From an uncultured Oscillospiraceae bacterium (lineage in GTDB: Bacteria > Bacillota > Clostridia > Oscillospirales > Ruminococcaceae): a stretch of DNA of 64,000 bases. The position numbers and the translations under genes are program-made. Positions 1-9,259 of the stretch are shown piece by piece. Below the pieces are notes generated by a model that saw nothing but the letters and a program-made list of their open reading frames with translations, ran no database searches and had not been told where the DNA came from. The stretch is taken from the NCBI GenBank assembly GCA_910579545.1, contig CAJTVI010000002.1, positions 49,062 to 113,061 of the forward strand, written 5' to 3'. The first letter of the stretch is position 1. Every line of letters begins with the position of its first letter.

Positions 1-3000
1 GCAGCTTTGCCTCAATGCCTTTCTTGCTCTTTTCCATCTGCTTGATCGAAAAACGTTCCCCACGATTGTGCTTCAGTTCGGCAATGCCGTTTACCAGTTC
101 TTCCTTCTGCTGCTCCAAAATGGCGACCTGCCGCTCGATGCTCATCGGGATTTTCTCAAACTGGCTGTGACCGATGATCACAGCGTCGTAATCGCCGGTG
201 GCGATGCGCCCGCAGAAGCGCTTGCGGTTCTTTGTCTCAAAATCCTTTTTGGTCGCCACAAGGATATTCGCGGCCGGATACAACTGCAAATACTCCGCCG
301 CCCACTGCTCGGTCAAATGGTTCGGCACCACAAAAAGCGATTTCTGGCAAAGCCCCAGCCGCTTCGATTCCTGCGCCGCCGCCGCCATTTCGTAGGTTTT
401 GCCCGCGCCCACCCAATGCCCCAGCAGGGCATTGCCGCCATAGAGAATGTGCGCAATGGCATTGATCTGGTGCTTTCTCAGGGTGATCTCCGGGTTCATG
501 CCGACAAAACTGATGTGACTGCCGTCATACTCGCGGGGACGGACACAGTTGAACCTGTCATTGTATAGCCTGCACAGCCGCTCCCGGCGCTCGGGGTCTT
601 TCCAAATCCAGTCAAGGAATGCCTGCTTGATGAGTGCCTGCTTGCCCTGCGCGATGGCGGTTTCCTTTTTGTTGAGGACGGGGTTGTGATGTTCATCATA
701 ATCGAAGATGCGCACATCCCGCAGGTTCAACGTTTCCTCCACGATCTTGTAGCCGTTGATCCGGCTGGTGCCATAGGTGTTGTACGCCCGGATGTTGCCC
801 TTGTCGGCCGATTTCCCCTCCACGTTCCATGCACCGGTGTGCTTTGAGTAATGCACGCGGATCTTCCAGCGCGTATACTTGGGCGTCCCGAACAGCTCAT
901 AGATAAACTGCTCCACATCCTCTGGAGGTATCCAGGTCGCGCCGAGCCGCACCGAGATTTCGCCCACGGTCAAATCGGGCGGCTGCACCTGCTCCAGCGC
1001 CTGCACATTGCTTTGAAAGAAAGCGTCCTCCTTTGCCGTCTGTTTCGCCTCCGTCAGTTTGCGCCGCACGTTGCCGGAAAGATATTCGTCCGCCGTATGC
1101 CAGCCCTGCGCCCAATGCTCCCCGCCGCCCTCAAGGTCAAAGGGGCCGGAGGCCGGGTCTTTGAAAATCACGCCGTTCAAATCCTGCACGATCCGCGGGA
1201 TGGCCTCGCTGCCTCCCATCAGCGAGGCCATATATCCCAAGTCTACGCTCGCTTTTTCCGCGAGTGAAACCGCCAGCGCCTCGGACGCCGTATCCACATG
1301 AGTGATCTCGACGCGCTGGCGGATGGTGCGTTTGGAAAACATATCCGCTTTGCGGACAAAGTTTCCCTCGCCGTCCAGCACCTCCAGCGAGGACAAGAGG
1401 TAGTATGCGTTGTCATCCACAAAGGCGGATTTGTTCGCACGGGAAGTGATACGCCCATACTGCCTGACAAAGGAATCGTACAGGGCGTTGAGTTCCCGCT
1501 GCTTTGCGCGGATGGCTTCGCCTGACCAGTCGTCCGTCTGATACTCGATCAGGGTGCGCACACAGTTCCGGATGCTGATCAGGCCCTTGACCCGGTTGGC
1601 TGCGGTAACCGACAGTTCGACCGGATTCATACGGCTGTTTTCGCGGTAGTAGAGTTTTCCATCCACAATCGCGTAACTGAAATTTCGCACGGATGGGTCG
1701 GCGGGGATGCTCCGATCCTCGTCCTCCACCTCGGGTTCGTCCAGCGTGTATTCCCGGATTTGCCCATGGATGTCCTCAATGGCAGCGTCCAACAGAACCT
1801 TGAGGTCCTTCCCCTCGAAAGGCTTGCATGTGGTTTCATTGCGGTTGCCATACAGAGAGGGTTCCTGCACCATCTCGCCCAAAACCATCTCAGGGTGATC
1901 GAGGAAATATTGGTTGATGGGGATGCCGGCTTCGGTTTTGCCAAGATGCACCCATTCCGGATCGATGGCCGTCAGCCGGTCTCGCTTCTGCAGAAAGAGG
2001 ATGTCGGTTGTAACCTGGGTGCCGGCATTAGCCATAAAGGCGTTGTTTGGCAGACGGACGGCCCCCAGCAGGTCGGCCCGTTGGGCAATATACCGGCGAA
2101 CGTTGGAATTTGCCTTGTCCATCGTGCCTTTGCTTGTGACAAACGCGATAATGCCGCCCGGCCGCACCTTATCCAGCGTGCGCGCAAAGAAGTAATCGTG
2201 GATGAGAAAATGGTTTTTGTCGTACCGCTTGTCGGGCAAGACATAGTTGCCGAACGGAACGTTGCCGATGGCGAGATCGAAAAAGCTGTCCGGCAGCTCG
2301 GTTTTCTCAAAGCCCTGCACGGCAATCGAGGCGTTCTGGTAGAGTTGGCGGGCAATGCGCCCGGTGATGGGGTCAAGTTCCACGCCGTACAGCTTGGATG
2401 CAGCCATGCTTTGGGGCACAAGGCCGAAGAAATTGCCGATGCCGCAGGACGGCTCCAGGATATTGCCGGTGCGAAAGCCGAGGTTTTCCACGGCCTTGTA
2501 GATGGCCTTGATAACGACCGGTGAGGTGTAGTGCGCGTTGAGGGTGGAGGCCCGCGCCGCGTTGTATTCCTCCTCCGTTAGGGTAGCGCGAAGCTGCGCG
2601 TACTCGTTCGACCACGCGGCGTTCTTTTCATCAAACGCCTGCGGCAGGCCACCCCAGCCGACATAGCGCGCAAGGATTTCCTGCTCCTGTGGTGTGGCAA
2701 GGCGGTTCTCGGCCTCGATCTGCTGCAAGGTCTGGATGGCGGTAAGGTTGTTTTTGAACTTTGTCTTTTCGCCGCCCTCGCCCAAATGCTCGTCTGTGAT
2801 GCGGTAGTCCTGCCGCTCTGCGCTGGGGATCTCCGGGTGCAGCAGAATGGGTGGCAGGTTCCCACGCGGCCGCGGCATGGGCGGCGCGGGCGGTTCCTTA
2901 TTCACTGACTTTTCCGGCTCCCGGTCTGCCCTCTGCGTCAGGTCAATGACAACGCTGCGCAGTTTGATGGGTTCCGGCTCCTTTTCAGTTTCTGCAAGTG

Positions 3001-6000
3001 CGCGCTGGACAGTTTCGATGTGCTCCGAGCGGAATATGGGAAAGCCGGTGCTGTTCTGAAAGGTAGTATCCCGCAAAGAAACAGTGTCGGCGGCCTCATC
3101 CACGCTGTCCACAATAAAGCGCCGACCATCCAGAGAAAATTCTGTACCGGGCTGAATGGCGGGGCCAGAGGGCTGTGGCGGATTGACCGGCTGCGATTTT
3201 CCCTCCTCAAACCCGAACACAGCCTGACCGGTCTGCTCATACAGCCTGCCTGCAAGTTCGGCCTGCCGGAGCATTTCGTCCACGCGGCTGCTTTCGGGCG
3301 GTGAGGGCGTTTTCTGTTCCTGCTGTACTGCCTTGGAAATCTGCTTATCTGACAGGGAAATGAGGTCATCAAAGTTCAGGAGGGACAACTCATACCGGAT
3401 CAGTTCTTGAAGGGAACCGTACTGTCGCCGGTCTATCAGCACATCATTTACATAGCGGTCAAGGCGGTAGTCGATCAGGTTAACATAGGCTTGGAATGGA
3501 AGCTCATCATCCGTGACAGTCGTGCAGCCCACGCCGATCTCTTTCAGATTCTCAAAATGAGCAGGACCCTGATACTCGCTTTCGCAAAACTCGTTGATAA
3601 GCCGTTTTGCCTTTTCCATAGCGGGCGCGGGGGAAAAAGAGGTTTTACGCCGGCCTTCTTCCACCGCTGCTGCTGCCACATCAAAGCCCCTGCTATTGAG
3701 CCGGTCTGTATAGCCCTGCAGCGCCTGGGCGGGGAAACCGCACATCGCCACGCGGCCTATGCCGGGGATGGTGCGGACAGCCGTTTCCAGTTCCAGCAGG
3801 GGGCTCACCTGCCGTGAGTCCTCGCCGTACAGTTCAAAGAAATCGCCCACCTGATAAAGCACCAGGCTGTCGGGGTTATGCTCCTTGATAGGCTTGTAAT
3901 CGTCCCACGATCCGTCACGGACAGGCTCCCGCTCCAGCGGCGGGGCAGAGAACACAGGGGCATCCTGGGTAGCGGAAATGGTCATGGCGGAGGTGGCGGC
4001 AAATTCCTCGATCTGCGCCCTCACATCCTCCGGCAGACCGTTCTCATAGAAAGTAACCGTCCGGTCGGGGGCGATGTGGGCAACTGTCTTGTAGTCGCCG
4101 TCTTGCAGTTCCAGACGGTTCCATACCGTCACGCCATTGCCCAAATGCCCAAAGCCCAGGTCATAACCGAACGGCTCTGTCCTTGCCTCGGCCAACGCGG
4201 CGCCGTCCTGCGGCGGTGCGGGTTCTTCTGGTGCTTCTGAGCCTGCCGGTTCGGGGGCCTCCTCCACGATCTGCGCCAGATGGTCGTTCAGCGGGTTTTC
4301 CGCCAGCATCCGGTCAAACTCCGCACGCTCCATCTCCTTGTTGATGAGCGGGAAGGTCGGGTCGTACAGCCGCACAGTCTTTTCGTTAAAGGCGATCAGG
4401 GAATACTCCTGCGCGCCAAGATAGACCGTATCCCCCAAAGAAAACCGGTATTCCTTTTTCGGCGGGGGCGGAGGGTTCAGTTCTTCATGTGTCGGCTCCA
4501 GCGGTGCAGCCAGCGGGCCGGAAAGCGTGGCAAGCATGGCCTCGCACCGTTCGGTCAGGTGGGTGTTGTCCTTGATGATGGTCTGCATGGCGTCCCGCAG
4601 GGTAGGGAGGACGAAACTGCCCTCACGCGTCAGGATATAGCACTTTTTCTCTCCCACGCCAAAGCTGTCCGCGCACCTTCTGGCAAACAGGACCTCCGAA
4701 CACTGTTCATTTTCGCCAAGCTGGGTCTTGAAGTCCACATAGTCGTCAATGATCGAGCGGATTTCCTTTACGATGTCCCACCGTGCTTTCCGCGCTTCTG
4801 CCTGCGCCTGATATACCGGGTAATGTTCTTTTTCAGCCCGGCTCAGATAACGACCGGCGGCAATCAGTTCCCCGATCCGCTTTTCCGCCTTGGCCCAGGT
4901 CAGCAGGTACTTGCCGTTGGCGTCTTTCAGGTTGCGGGAGATGGTAATGCCCTTGTTGTCATGCTCTTCCCAATAGCCGCTGCCGGGAATAGCGTCGGAA
5001 TGCCCGCCAATGCCATATTCATCCCGCAAAAATCCGATGTTTTCCTGCTTGCCCTCATCCTTCTGAAACTGCTCATAGATGCGGTACTTGCCCTGGGATA
5101 TGCCGCTTCCCCTGCATAGGATATAGTCGATGGCCTCCTGCGGCAGAGTAAAGGCCGAGGCGCTTTCTGCTTCGGCCTGCTCTATAAAGGAGATTTGCTC
5201 CGCTTCGCTGGGGAGGGAATGTTCGTCCGGGTCAAGCCATTGACGGAGCAGGATCATCCCATAGATGGTATCAGCAACACCCGTCCACCGCATGAACACC
5301 TCTTTTTCGCGGGACAGATAGGCCCCGCGCCACAAGGTCAGCACATCATCCCAGGCCCGGTACCCGGCCCGCTGGCCATTGGACAGGATGGCCTCCACAT
5401 AGGTGTTATCGAAAAAGCCTTTCAAAAAATCGCCGCGCTCTTTGCGGTCTGAATGTCCGGCAAAGAATGCGGCGATTTGGGGGCGGTAGTCCTTCAGCGC
5501 ATCACAGGTACGCAGCAGTTCGTTCTTTTCGCTGTCCTCATGATAGTAGGAGATGTCTGAGGGTGCATTAAAATCATGATGGCTGAATTCCAACCCCGTG
5601 GAGCCTGTCGCTGTCCAGTCGATGAGGGATGGCGGTTCTTCCTCGCCGGGCAGGGCGTCTGTCAGCTGTAAATAAGGTCCGTCAGCACGGCTTCCTCTGC
5701 CGCCGCCCGGATGCTGTTCATCAGGCCCGTCCATTTCATCTGGTCGGCCGCTTTCAGCGCCTGTGTCACGCCCTGCTGCGCCGCCATCTGCTGCGTCAGG
5801 CTGTCCACCATCTCGCGGGCTTGCCGGTCGATCTGGTGCAAATGGCTGTCCAGCTTGCCGGACAGCTGCATCCCCGTGTAAATCCCTTTCCGATGCTCCC
5901 GCAGAAAGCTGCGCCGCAGCATCCCGTACTTGCCCAGCTTCGGTGTTTCGGGTGCGCTCAGGTCGGGCAGACGATAATCGCCCTCGCTGTGATAGGTCAG

Positions 6001-6841
6001 TTCCATCTTCATCGCTCCTTTCTGGTGTTTGTTTTCTGCTTTCAGCATAGGGCGTTTTTTCCTGTTTGGCAACACTGTCGCGCTTGCGGGTTTCCTGCCG
6101 CCGCAGACTGAGGACAGTTGAGGCGATCTCCCGCAGCACCATCTCGGAAATGTCACTGGCGGCTGTGCCTAAAATTGAAATGGTTTCCGGCGTGTTGAAG
6201 TCTGCGATATGGGCAAAATCGCCTGCGCTGAATTGCGCCCGCGCGTCCATGCCGCAGCGGGTCAGCAGCATATACCCGATGCTGTTTTCCAGAATGCCCT
6301 TAAACCAGACCTCGGTGTTGTCCGTGTCCAGTTCCTCCAGCAGGCTGCCGTTTTTCACCTCACACAGCGCCGTCAGATAGTCGGCGGCGTTGTCCTCCGT
6401 GACCGCCTTTGCCGTTTCCAGCAGGCTGGCCGTCAGGTCGGCTCCACCCTGCGGGGTTCCGTACCGGTTTGCCAGCGTCTCGATTACTGCACTCTCGTCC
6501 TGCGGCTGAATCCGCCAGACTGGCACTGTGCGCCTCGCGCGGCTGTTGGTATCGCTCATGTCAAACACATACCGCAGCTTGTACGGCGCGTTGGTATCTT
6601 TCAGCAGTGCAATTCCGGTCGTTCCTTTGTTCACCCAGCGCCCGTGCCGGTTCCAGAAGCTGATCTCTGCACAGGCGGTGGCCTCGGGCTTTTGGGCGTA
6701 AATCAAAAGCTGGTCGCGGAAATCGTACTTGAAATTGTTGGCGGCGGTAGTCAGGAACGCCATGTATGCCTCGCCGCCGCGGGCAATCTCCCGCGCGGTC
6801 TGTGCCGCCAGCAAAACGATGGATTCCTGCTTTGTCGGCAA
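1..6841 (-). CDS. Giant ICE protein: ArdC-like N-terminus, MutS-I-like domain, N6-adenine methylase and SNF2-type helicase (C-terminus off window)
   Basis: One open frame runs about 2,280 codons and is cut by the left edge. The start is TTG at 6841, eight bases after AGGAGG. Order seen: residues 1-250 resemble the ArdC/LtrC-like N-terminus of conjugative-element proteins (DQLLIYAQKPEATA, RWVNKGTTGIALL); 250-400 is an Asp/Arg/Gly-rich linker overprinted by tnpV; about 975-1045 resembles MutS domain I (PDSLVLYQVGDFFELYGEDS); about 1458 has methylase motif I (ILEPSCGIGNFF) and about 1525 GNVPFG in place of NPPY; about 2137 has the Walker A site HWVGAGKT followed by VVPNHLTEQW. Such proteins are common in Tn1549-like ICEs and are usually annotated as DEAD/DEAH helicase or DNA methylase. 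Protection of transferred DNA from restriction is a reasonable inference, not shown. No frameshift was found across the frame. Confidence 0.88.
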   Translation of the reverse strand, partial: MPTKQESIVLLAAQTAREIARGGEAYMAFLTTAANNFKYDFRDQLLIYAQKPEATACAEISFWNRHGRWVNKGTTGIALLKDTNAPYKLRYVFDMSDTNSRARRTVPVWRIQPQDESAVIETLANRYGTPQGGADLTASLLETAKAVTEDNAADYLTALCEVKNGSLLEELDTDNTEVWFKGILENSIGYMLLTRCGMDARAQFSAGDFAHIADFNTPETISILGTAASDISEMVLREIASTVLSLRRQETRKRDSVAKQEKTPYAESRKQTPERSDEDGTDLSQRGRLSSARPERTRNTEAGQVRDAAAQLSAGASERDLHGDAAVRQAGQPFAPDRPASPRDGGQPDAADGGAAGRDTGAESGRPDEMDGPDEQHPGGGRGSRADGPYLQLTDALPGEEEPPSLIDWTATGSTGLEFSHHDFNAPSDISYYHEDSEKNELLRTCDALKDYRPQIAAFFAGHSDRKERGDFLKGFFDNTYVEAILSNGQRAGYRAWDDVLTLWRGAYLSREKEVFMRWTGVADTIYGMILLRQWLDPDEHSLPSEAEQISFIEQAEAESASAFTLPQEAIDYILCRGSGISQGKYRIYEQFQKDEGKQENIGFLRDEYGIGGHSDAIPGSGYWEEHDNKGITISRNLKDANGKYLLTWAKAEKRIGELIAAGRYLSRAEKEHYPVYQAQAEARKARWDIVKEIRSIIDDYVDFKTQLGENEQCSEVLFARRCADSFGVGEKKCYILTREGSFVLPTLRDAMQTIIKDNTHLTERCEAMLATLSGPLAAPLEPTHEELNPPPPPKKEYRFSLGDTVYLGAQEYSLIAFNEKTVRLYDPTFPLINKEMERAEFDRMLAENPLNDHLAQIVEEAPEPAGSEAPEEPAPPQDGAALAEARTEPFGYDLGFGHLGNGVTVWNRLELQDGDYKTVAHIAPDRTVTFYENGLPEDVRAQIEEFAATSAMTISATQDAPVFSAPPLEREPVRDGSWDDYKPIKEHNPDSLVLYQVGDFFELYGEDSRQVSPLLELETAVRTIPGIGRVAMCGFPAQALQGYTDRLNSRGFDVAAAAVEEGRRKTSFSPAPAMEKAKRLINEFCESEYQGPAHFENLKEIGVGCTTVTDDELPFQAYVNLIDYRLDRYVNDVLIDRRQYGSLQELIRYELSLLNFDDLISLSDKQISKAVQQEQKTPSPPESSRVDEMLRQAELAGRLYEQTGQAVFGFEEGKSQPVNPPQPSGPAIQPGTEFSLDGRRFIVDSVDEAADTVSLRDTTFQNSTGFPIFRSEHIETVQRALAETEKEPEPIKLRSVVIDLTQRADREPEKSVNKEPPAPPMPRPRGNLPPILLHPEIPSAERQDYRITDEHLGEGGEKTKFKNNLTAIQTLQQIEAENRLATPQEQEILARYVGWGGLPQAFDEKNAAWSNEYAQLRATLTEEEYNAARASTLNAHYTSPVVIKAIYKAVENLGFRTGNILEPSCGIGNFFGLVPQSMAASKLYGVELDPITGRIARQLYQNASIAVQGFEKTELPDSFFDLAIGNVPFGNYVLPDKRYDKNHFLIHDYFFARTLDKVRPGGIIAFVTSKGTMDKANSNVRRYIAQRADLLGAVRLPNNAFMANAGTQVTTDILFLQKRDRLTAIDPEWVHLGKTEAGIPINQYFLDHPEMVLGEMVQEPSLYGNRNETTCKPFEGKDLKVLLDAAIEDIHGQIREYTLDEPEVEDEDRSIPADPSVRNFSYAIVDGKLYYRENSRMNPVELSVTAANRVKGLISIRNCVRTLIEYQTDDWSGEAIRAKQRELNALYDSFVRQYGRITSRANKSAFVDDNAYYLLSSLEVLDGEGNFVRKADMFSKRTIRQRVEITHVDTASEALAVSLAEKASVDLGYMASLMGGSEAIPRIVQDLNGVIFKDPASGPFDLEGGGEHWAQGWHTADEYLSGNVRRKLTEAKQTAKEDAFFQSNVQALEQVQPPDLTVGEISVRLGATWIPPEDVEQFIYELFGTPKYTRWKIRVHYSKHTGAWNVEGKSADKGNIRAYNTYGTSRINGYKIVEETLNLRDVRIFDYDEHHNPVLNKKETAIAQGKQALIKQAFLDWIWKDPERRERLCRLYNDRFNCVRPREYDGSHISFVGMNPEITLRKHQINAIAHILYGGNALLGHWVGAGKTYEMAAAAQESKRLGLCQKSLFVVPNHLTEQWAAEYLQLYPAANILVATKKDFETKNRKRFCGRIATGDYDAVIIGHSQFEKIPMSIERQVAILEQQKEELVNGIAELKHNRGERFSIKQMEKSKKGIEAKL
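5662..6006 (-). CDS. tnpV: TnpV family protein, nested out of frame inside the giant ICE gene
   Basis: Encodes 114 residues, starting MELTYHSEGDYRLPDL and ending AVLTDLIYS, with the family core GKYGMLRRSFLREHRKG, MQLSGKLDSHL and QMKWTGLMNSIRAAAEE. This matches the TnpV family found on Tn4451-like elements and many clostridial ICEs; its biochemical role is unknown. The whole gene lies inside the 6841..1 coding sequence in another frame. It has its own AAAGGAG site eight bases before the ATG at 6006; an ATG at 6012 sits only two bases from that site and is less likely. The host frame stays open throughout, so this appears to be true overprinting. Confidence 0.85.
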   Translation of the reverse strand: MELTYHSEGDYRLPDLSAPETPKLGKYGMLRRSFLREHRKGIYTGMQLSGKLDSHLHQIDRQAREMVDSLTQQMAAQQGVTQALKAADQMKWTGLMNSIRAAAEEAVLTDLIYS

Positions 6842-6854
6842 GTGCCCTCCCTCC

Positions 6855-7235
6855 TTATCGTTCAAGACTGGCCCGTTGCTCTCGCCGCCACTCGATCTCC
6901 ATGTCTGCCCGCTGGCTGATTGCTTCAGAAATGTCCAGCATGTGGCTATTCAGCAGCCGGTCGTATTCCTTAAAAACGGTGTTCAGCGGGTCGGGGAGCG
7001 CCAAAAGCGCCAATGCCTGCTTTGCGCTGATTTCCTCATCCTCCATACAAAGAAGAATATCCTCGCGTGTAGTATACTCGTAGGTATGGTTCAGGATTTC
7101 CTCCGGCGTTTGGCTGAGGAGCCATGCGCGGTATTTTTCCTGTTCTGCGAACATCTTTTTGTACAGCGCCGTGTTCAGCCGCTCCGCGCGGGTCTGGCGC
7201 GGAACGGCTGCCATGTCCTTTTTCTTTTCGTCCAT
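6855..7235 (-). CDS. DUF3848 family protein
   Basis: Encodes 126 residues. The core TPEEILNHTYEYTTREDIL and the segment ISAKQALALLALPDPL match what I know of DUF3848, a family confined to clostridial mobile elements and without known function. It is largely helical and charged, with no membrane segment. GGAGGG precedes the ATG. The gene ends 13 bases before the giant helicase/methylase gene and sits in the same polycistronic string. The last two residues are Glu-Arg, a feature shared with most neighbours. Confidence 0.75.
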   Translation of the reverse strand: MDEKKKDMAAVPRQTRAERLNTALYKKMFAEQEKYRAWLLSQTPEEILNHTYEYTTREDILLCMEDEEISAKQALALLALPDPLNTVFKEYDRLLNSHMLDISEAISQRADMEIEWRREQRASLER

Positions 7236-7247
7236 CCTGCCCTCCTT

Positions 7248-7448
7248 TTATCGTTCCAAATCGCCGCGCCGCAGCCGGCTTTGATGCAGATCCTCGGCCC
7301 ACTCCGGGCGCATATACTGCCGCTGGATCATCAGCGCGTCCGGCTTTTGGCTTTCCGCATAGGACATTGCATTGTTTACGTCCAAAAAGTATTTTCTTGT
7401 TTCGGTGCGGTCGTCTGCCGCGTCATAGACCATCCAGCCCTTTACCAT
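7248..7448 (-). CDS. Small ICE protein of unknown function (66 aa)
   Basis: I do not recognise the family. The chosen ATG at 7448 gives MVKGWMVYDAADDRTETRK and has AAAGGA at good distance; an ATG at 7466 would add six residues but lies against the previous stop. The protein looks like a compact beta/alpha fold with a basic, Arg-rich C-terminus ending RRGDLER. It lies between the DUF3848 gene and the 194-residue protein in the same operon. Confidence 0.6.
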   Translation of the reverse strand: MVKGWMVYDAADDRTETRKYFLDVNNAMSYAESQKPDALMIQRQYMRPEWAEDLHQSRLRRGDLER

Positions 7449-7466
7449 CGTTCCGTCCTTTCCCAT

Positions 7467-8051
7467 TCACCGCTCCTGTTCGTCGCGCTGCTTCGGCTTG
7501 GGCTGAAGGCGCGAGGGGCTTTCGCCGTTTTCAGGGCGGACGAAGTCGATCCTGCCCGCCGCGTAAATCGCGTTGTCGTTGAGCTGCCGCTGCCACGCCT
7601 GCTCCGAAGGCGCCCAGTGAAATCCGTTTTGTTTCAGCACCGTCCGCTTCTCCGCGTCCGGCTTCTCATCGAACAGCAGATGCAAACGGTTGTTCTCTAT
7701 ATTCGCCACGGCCTTACCGCCCTCAAATGTCCAGCCCACATAACCGGTTTCGCGGCTTTGCTTCAGCAATTCGAGCCGTTGTTTGAGGCGGCGAATTTCT
7801 GCGCTGTTGTTCGTGAGTGCATACGACGGAAACGGTCCCTTGTCCCACGAATAACCGTTCCTCGCCTTTGCATCCAACTTGTCCGCCTGTTCGTCTGAAA
7901 GGTCGGGAAAGCCCCGCATGGTGCCGAATTTGCGGTAATAGGCGTTTACGGATTTCATGTGCTCCTGCTGCTTTTGGCATTCCTCTAACTTTGCCGTCAG
8001 CTTTTCGATGGCCTGCGGATCATCGCTGCTGATTGCTCTGTTCACGCTCAT
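7467..8051 (-). CDS. Conserved ICE protein with C-terminal fold often found on DUF3560-like proteins (194 aa)
   Basis: The N-terminal 45 residues are a predicted coiled coil (KLTAKLEECQKQQEHMK), followed by MKSVNAYYRKFGTMRGFP, a block of Leu/Arg-rich helix (AEIRRLKQRLELL) and a C-terminal beta-rich domain (NENRLHLLFDEKP-like strand, then GFHWAPSEQAWQRQLN). I recall this C-terminal block from hypothetical proteins of clostridial conjugative elements, sometimes fused to DUF3560; a function is not known. The start has AAAGGA upstream. The protein ends DEQER. Confidence 0.65.
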   Translation of the reverse strand: MSVNRAISSDDPQAIEKLTAKLEECQKQQEHMKSVNAYYRKFGTMRGFPDLSDEQADKLDAKARNGYSWDKGPFPSYALTNNSAEIRRLKQRLELLKQSRETGYVGWTFEGGKAVANIENNRLHLLFDEKPDAEKRTVLKQNGFHWAPSEQAWQRQLNDNAIYAAGRIDFVRPENGESPSRLQPKPKQRDEQER

Positions 8052-8095
8052 TTTGCTGTCCTTTCTGCTGTTTCAGCCTGTTGTGAAGCGGGGAA

Positions 8096-8407
8096 TTACC
8101 GCTCCAGTTCATATTCCTTGAGTTTGAACCTGAGAAAGCGCCCGTTTTCGTCATAGTTTTTGGGATTCGCGCCGGGAACGTGCCAGCCGAACATCGCCCC
8201 AGTCTCCATCGCCGCTGCCTGCGCTCTGCTCACGCCCAGCTTCTGGTTATACTGCTCCATCAACGCTTTTGCCGTTTCTACGCTCCCGGTCGTGCAGTCT
8301 GTGCGGTAATAGCCGCTCTCGCCGCGTTTCAAAACAACCAATTCTCCGGTATTGCGCAGATAGCTATAACAGGTTTCGGGCAGGCCCTCATATACTTCCT
8401 GTACCAT
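8096..8407 (-). CDS. ICE protein of unknown function (103 aa)
   Basis: Begins MVQEVYEGLPETCYSYLRN at an ATG that overlaps the TGA of the upstream gene (TGATG), so translation is probably coupled. The sequence GELVVLKRGESGYYRT suggests a small beta domain, and the middle is a helix (ETAKALMEQYNQKLGV). Residues AAAMETGAMFGWHVPGAN are typical of proteins I have seen beside YodL-type genes, but I cannot name a family. It ends KEYELER. Confidence 0.6.
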   Translation of the reverse strand: MVQEVYEGLPETCYSYLRNTGELVVLKRGESGYYRTDCTTGSVETAKALMEQYNQKLGVSRAQAAAMETGAMFGWHVPGANPKNYDENGRFLRFKLKEYELER

Positions 8408-8622
8408 CACCGTTCAAACTCCTGTGCCTTGGGGATAATGCCGTACACATCGTCCACAAAATACCGCCCCGCGAACGGGTTATAGATTGCATGGCAGCGC
8501 AAGCCCCGGTACTCGGCCAGATAGTCGTTATCGCCCAAACGCCGGATAATGGTCGCTTCGCCTAATTGGTGTTTTCCACCCTTGCTCAGCGAATGGATGT
8601 AGCATTCACATTTCTGCATCAT
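8407..8622 (-). CDS. Small ICE protein of unknown function (71 aa)
   Basis: Starts MMQKCECYIHSLSKGGKHQ after an AAGGAG site at 8629-8634 and ends GIIPKAQEFER. The central part LGDNDYLAEYRGLRCHAIYN looks like a single mixed beta domain. The stop overlaps the start of the following gene. Either of two adjacent ATG codons could be used. No family is recognised with certainty; homologues are common next to DUF3846, ParB and YodL genes in clostridial elements as far as I recall. Confidence 0.6.
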   Translation of the reverse strand: MMQKCECYIHSLSKGGKHQLGEATIIRRLGDNDYLAEYRGLRCHAIYNPFAGRYFVDDVYGIIPKAQEFER

Positions 8623-8632
8623 TGTTTTCTCC

Positions 8633-9259
8633 TTAACGCTCCTGTGCCGGCTGGCTGCGGCTCTGCGTTTTCTTCTGTTCAGCCTGCTGCCCAATCTCCG
8701 CGGCGTGTGCCGCTGCCCAATCGGGCAGGCATTCCGGTTTGACCTCGCCCAGCACATCATACCGCCGCCATCGCACACTTTCGCCGGTGTACAGGTTCAC
8801 ACAAAAACAGGTGGTGCCGTAACTGTTTGCTCCCGCGCCGGAGCCGCCGTCCACAAGCACGAGCTGGTGATCCGCGCTCCGGTACTCGGGCCGCAGGGCA
8901 GACGGCTTGATGGCTACCACCTTGCCGTTGATGTCCTGCCCATAGTCGTGGGGGATGCACATTTCCTCCGTGATGCGCACGCGCGGCACGGTCACCTTGG
9001 CCCATTCCTCGCGCACCTTCTGGCACTGCTGGTGCACATACTCTGCAAACTGCTCGGCAACTTCTACAAAATTGTCGCTGACAAAGCACTCCTCATACCG
9101 CTCGCGGTACTGGATGATTTCAAAAATCTTCTGGTACAGAGCGCAAAAATACGGCTGGTCGCTCGTGGGATCGACGCCAAACACAACCTCCCGATCCCCG
9201 ATGCGCAGGGTCTGCGTGATCTCGTAATTCCCAGCCATCCGTTTTTCCGGTTCAGCCAT
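8633..9259 (-). CDS. Conserved ICE protein of unknown function (208 aa)
   Basis: Opens with EITQTLRIGDREVVFGVDP, then PYFCALYQKIFEIIQYRE, a helix (VAEQFAEYVHQQCQKVREE), and a conserved-looking block QDINGKVVAIKPSALRPEY followed by DHQLVLVDGGSGAGANS. I know this pattern from accessory proteins of Tn1549-type elements but cannot attach a function. GGAGGG lies before the ATG at 9259, which overlaps the end of the upstream 82-residue gene by eight bases. The C-terminal 20 residues are Gln/Arg-rich and end PAQER. Confidence 0.65.
   Translation of the reverse strand: MAEPEKRMAGNYEITQTLRIGDREVVFGVDPTSDQPYFCALYQKIFEIIQYRERYEECFVSDNFVEVAEQFAEYVHQQCQKVREEWAKVTVPRVRITEEMCIPHDYGQDINGKVVAIKPSALRPEYRSADHQLVLVDGGSGAGANSYGTTCFCVNLYTGESVRWRRYDVLGEVKPECLPDWAAAHAAEIGQQAEQKKTQSRSQPAQER

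Noticed and set aside
5734..5734. ATG at 5734 as the start of the methylase/helic­ase protein, separate from the upstream frame
   Set aside because: The frame is open upstream to 6841 and encodes a recognisable ArdC-like domain, and there is no ribosome site near 5734.
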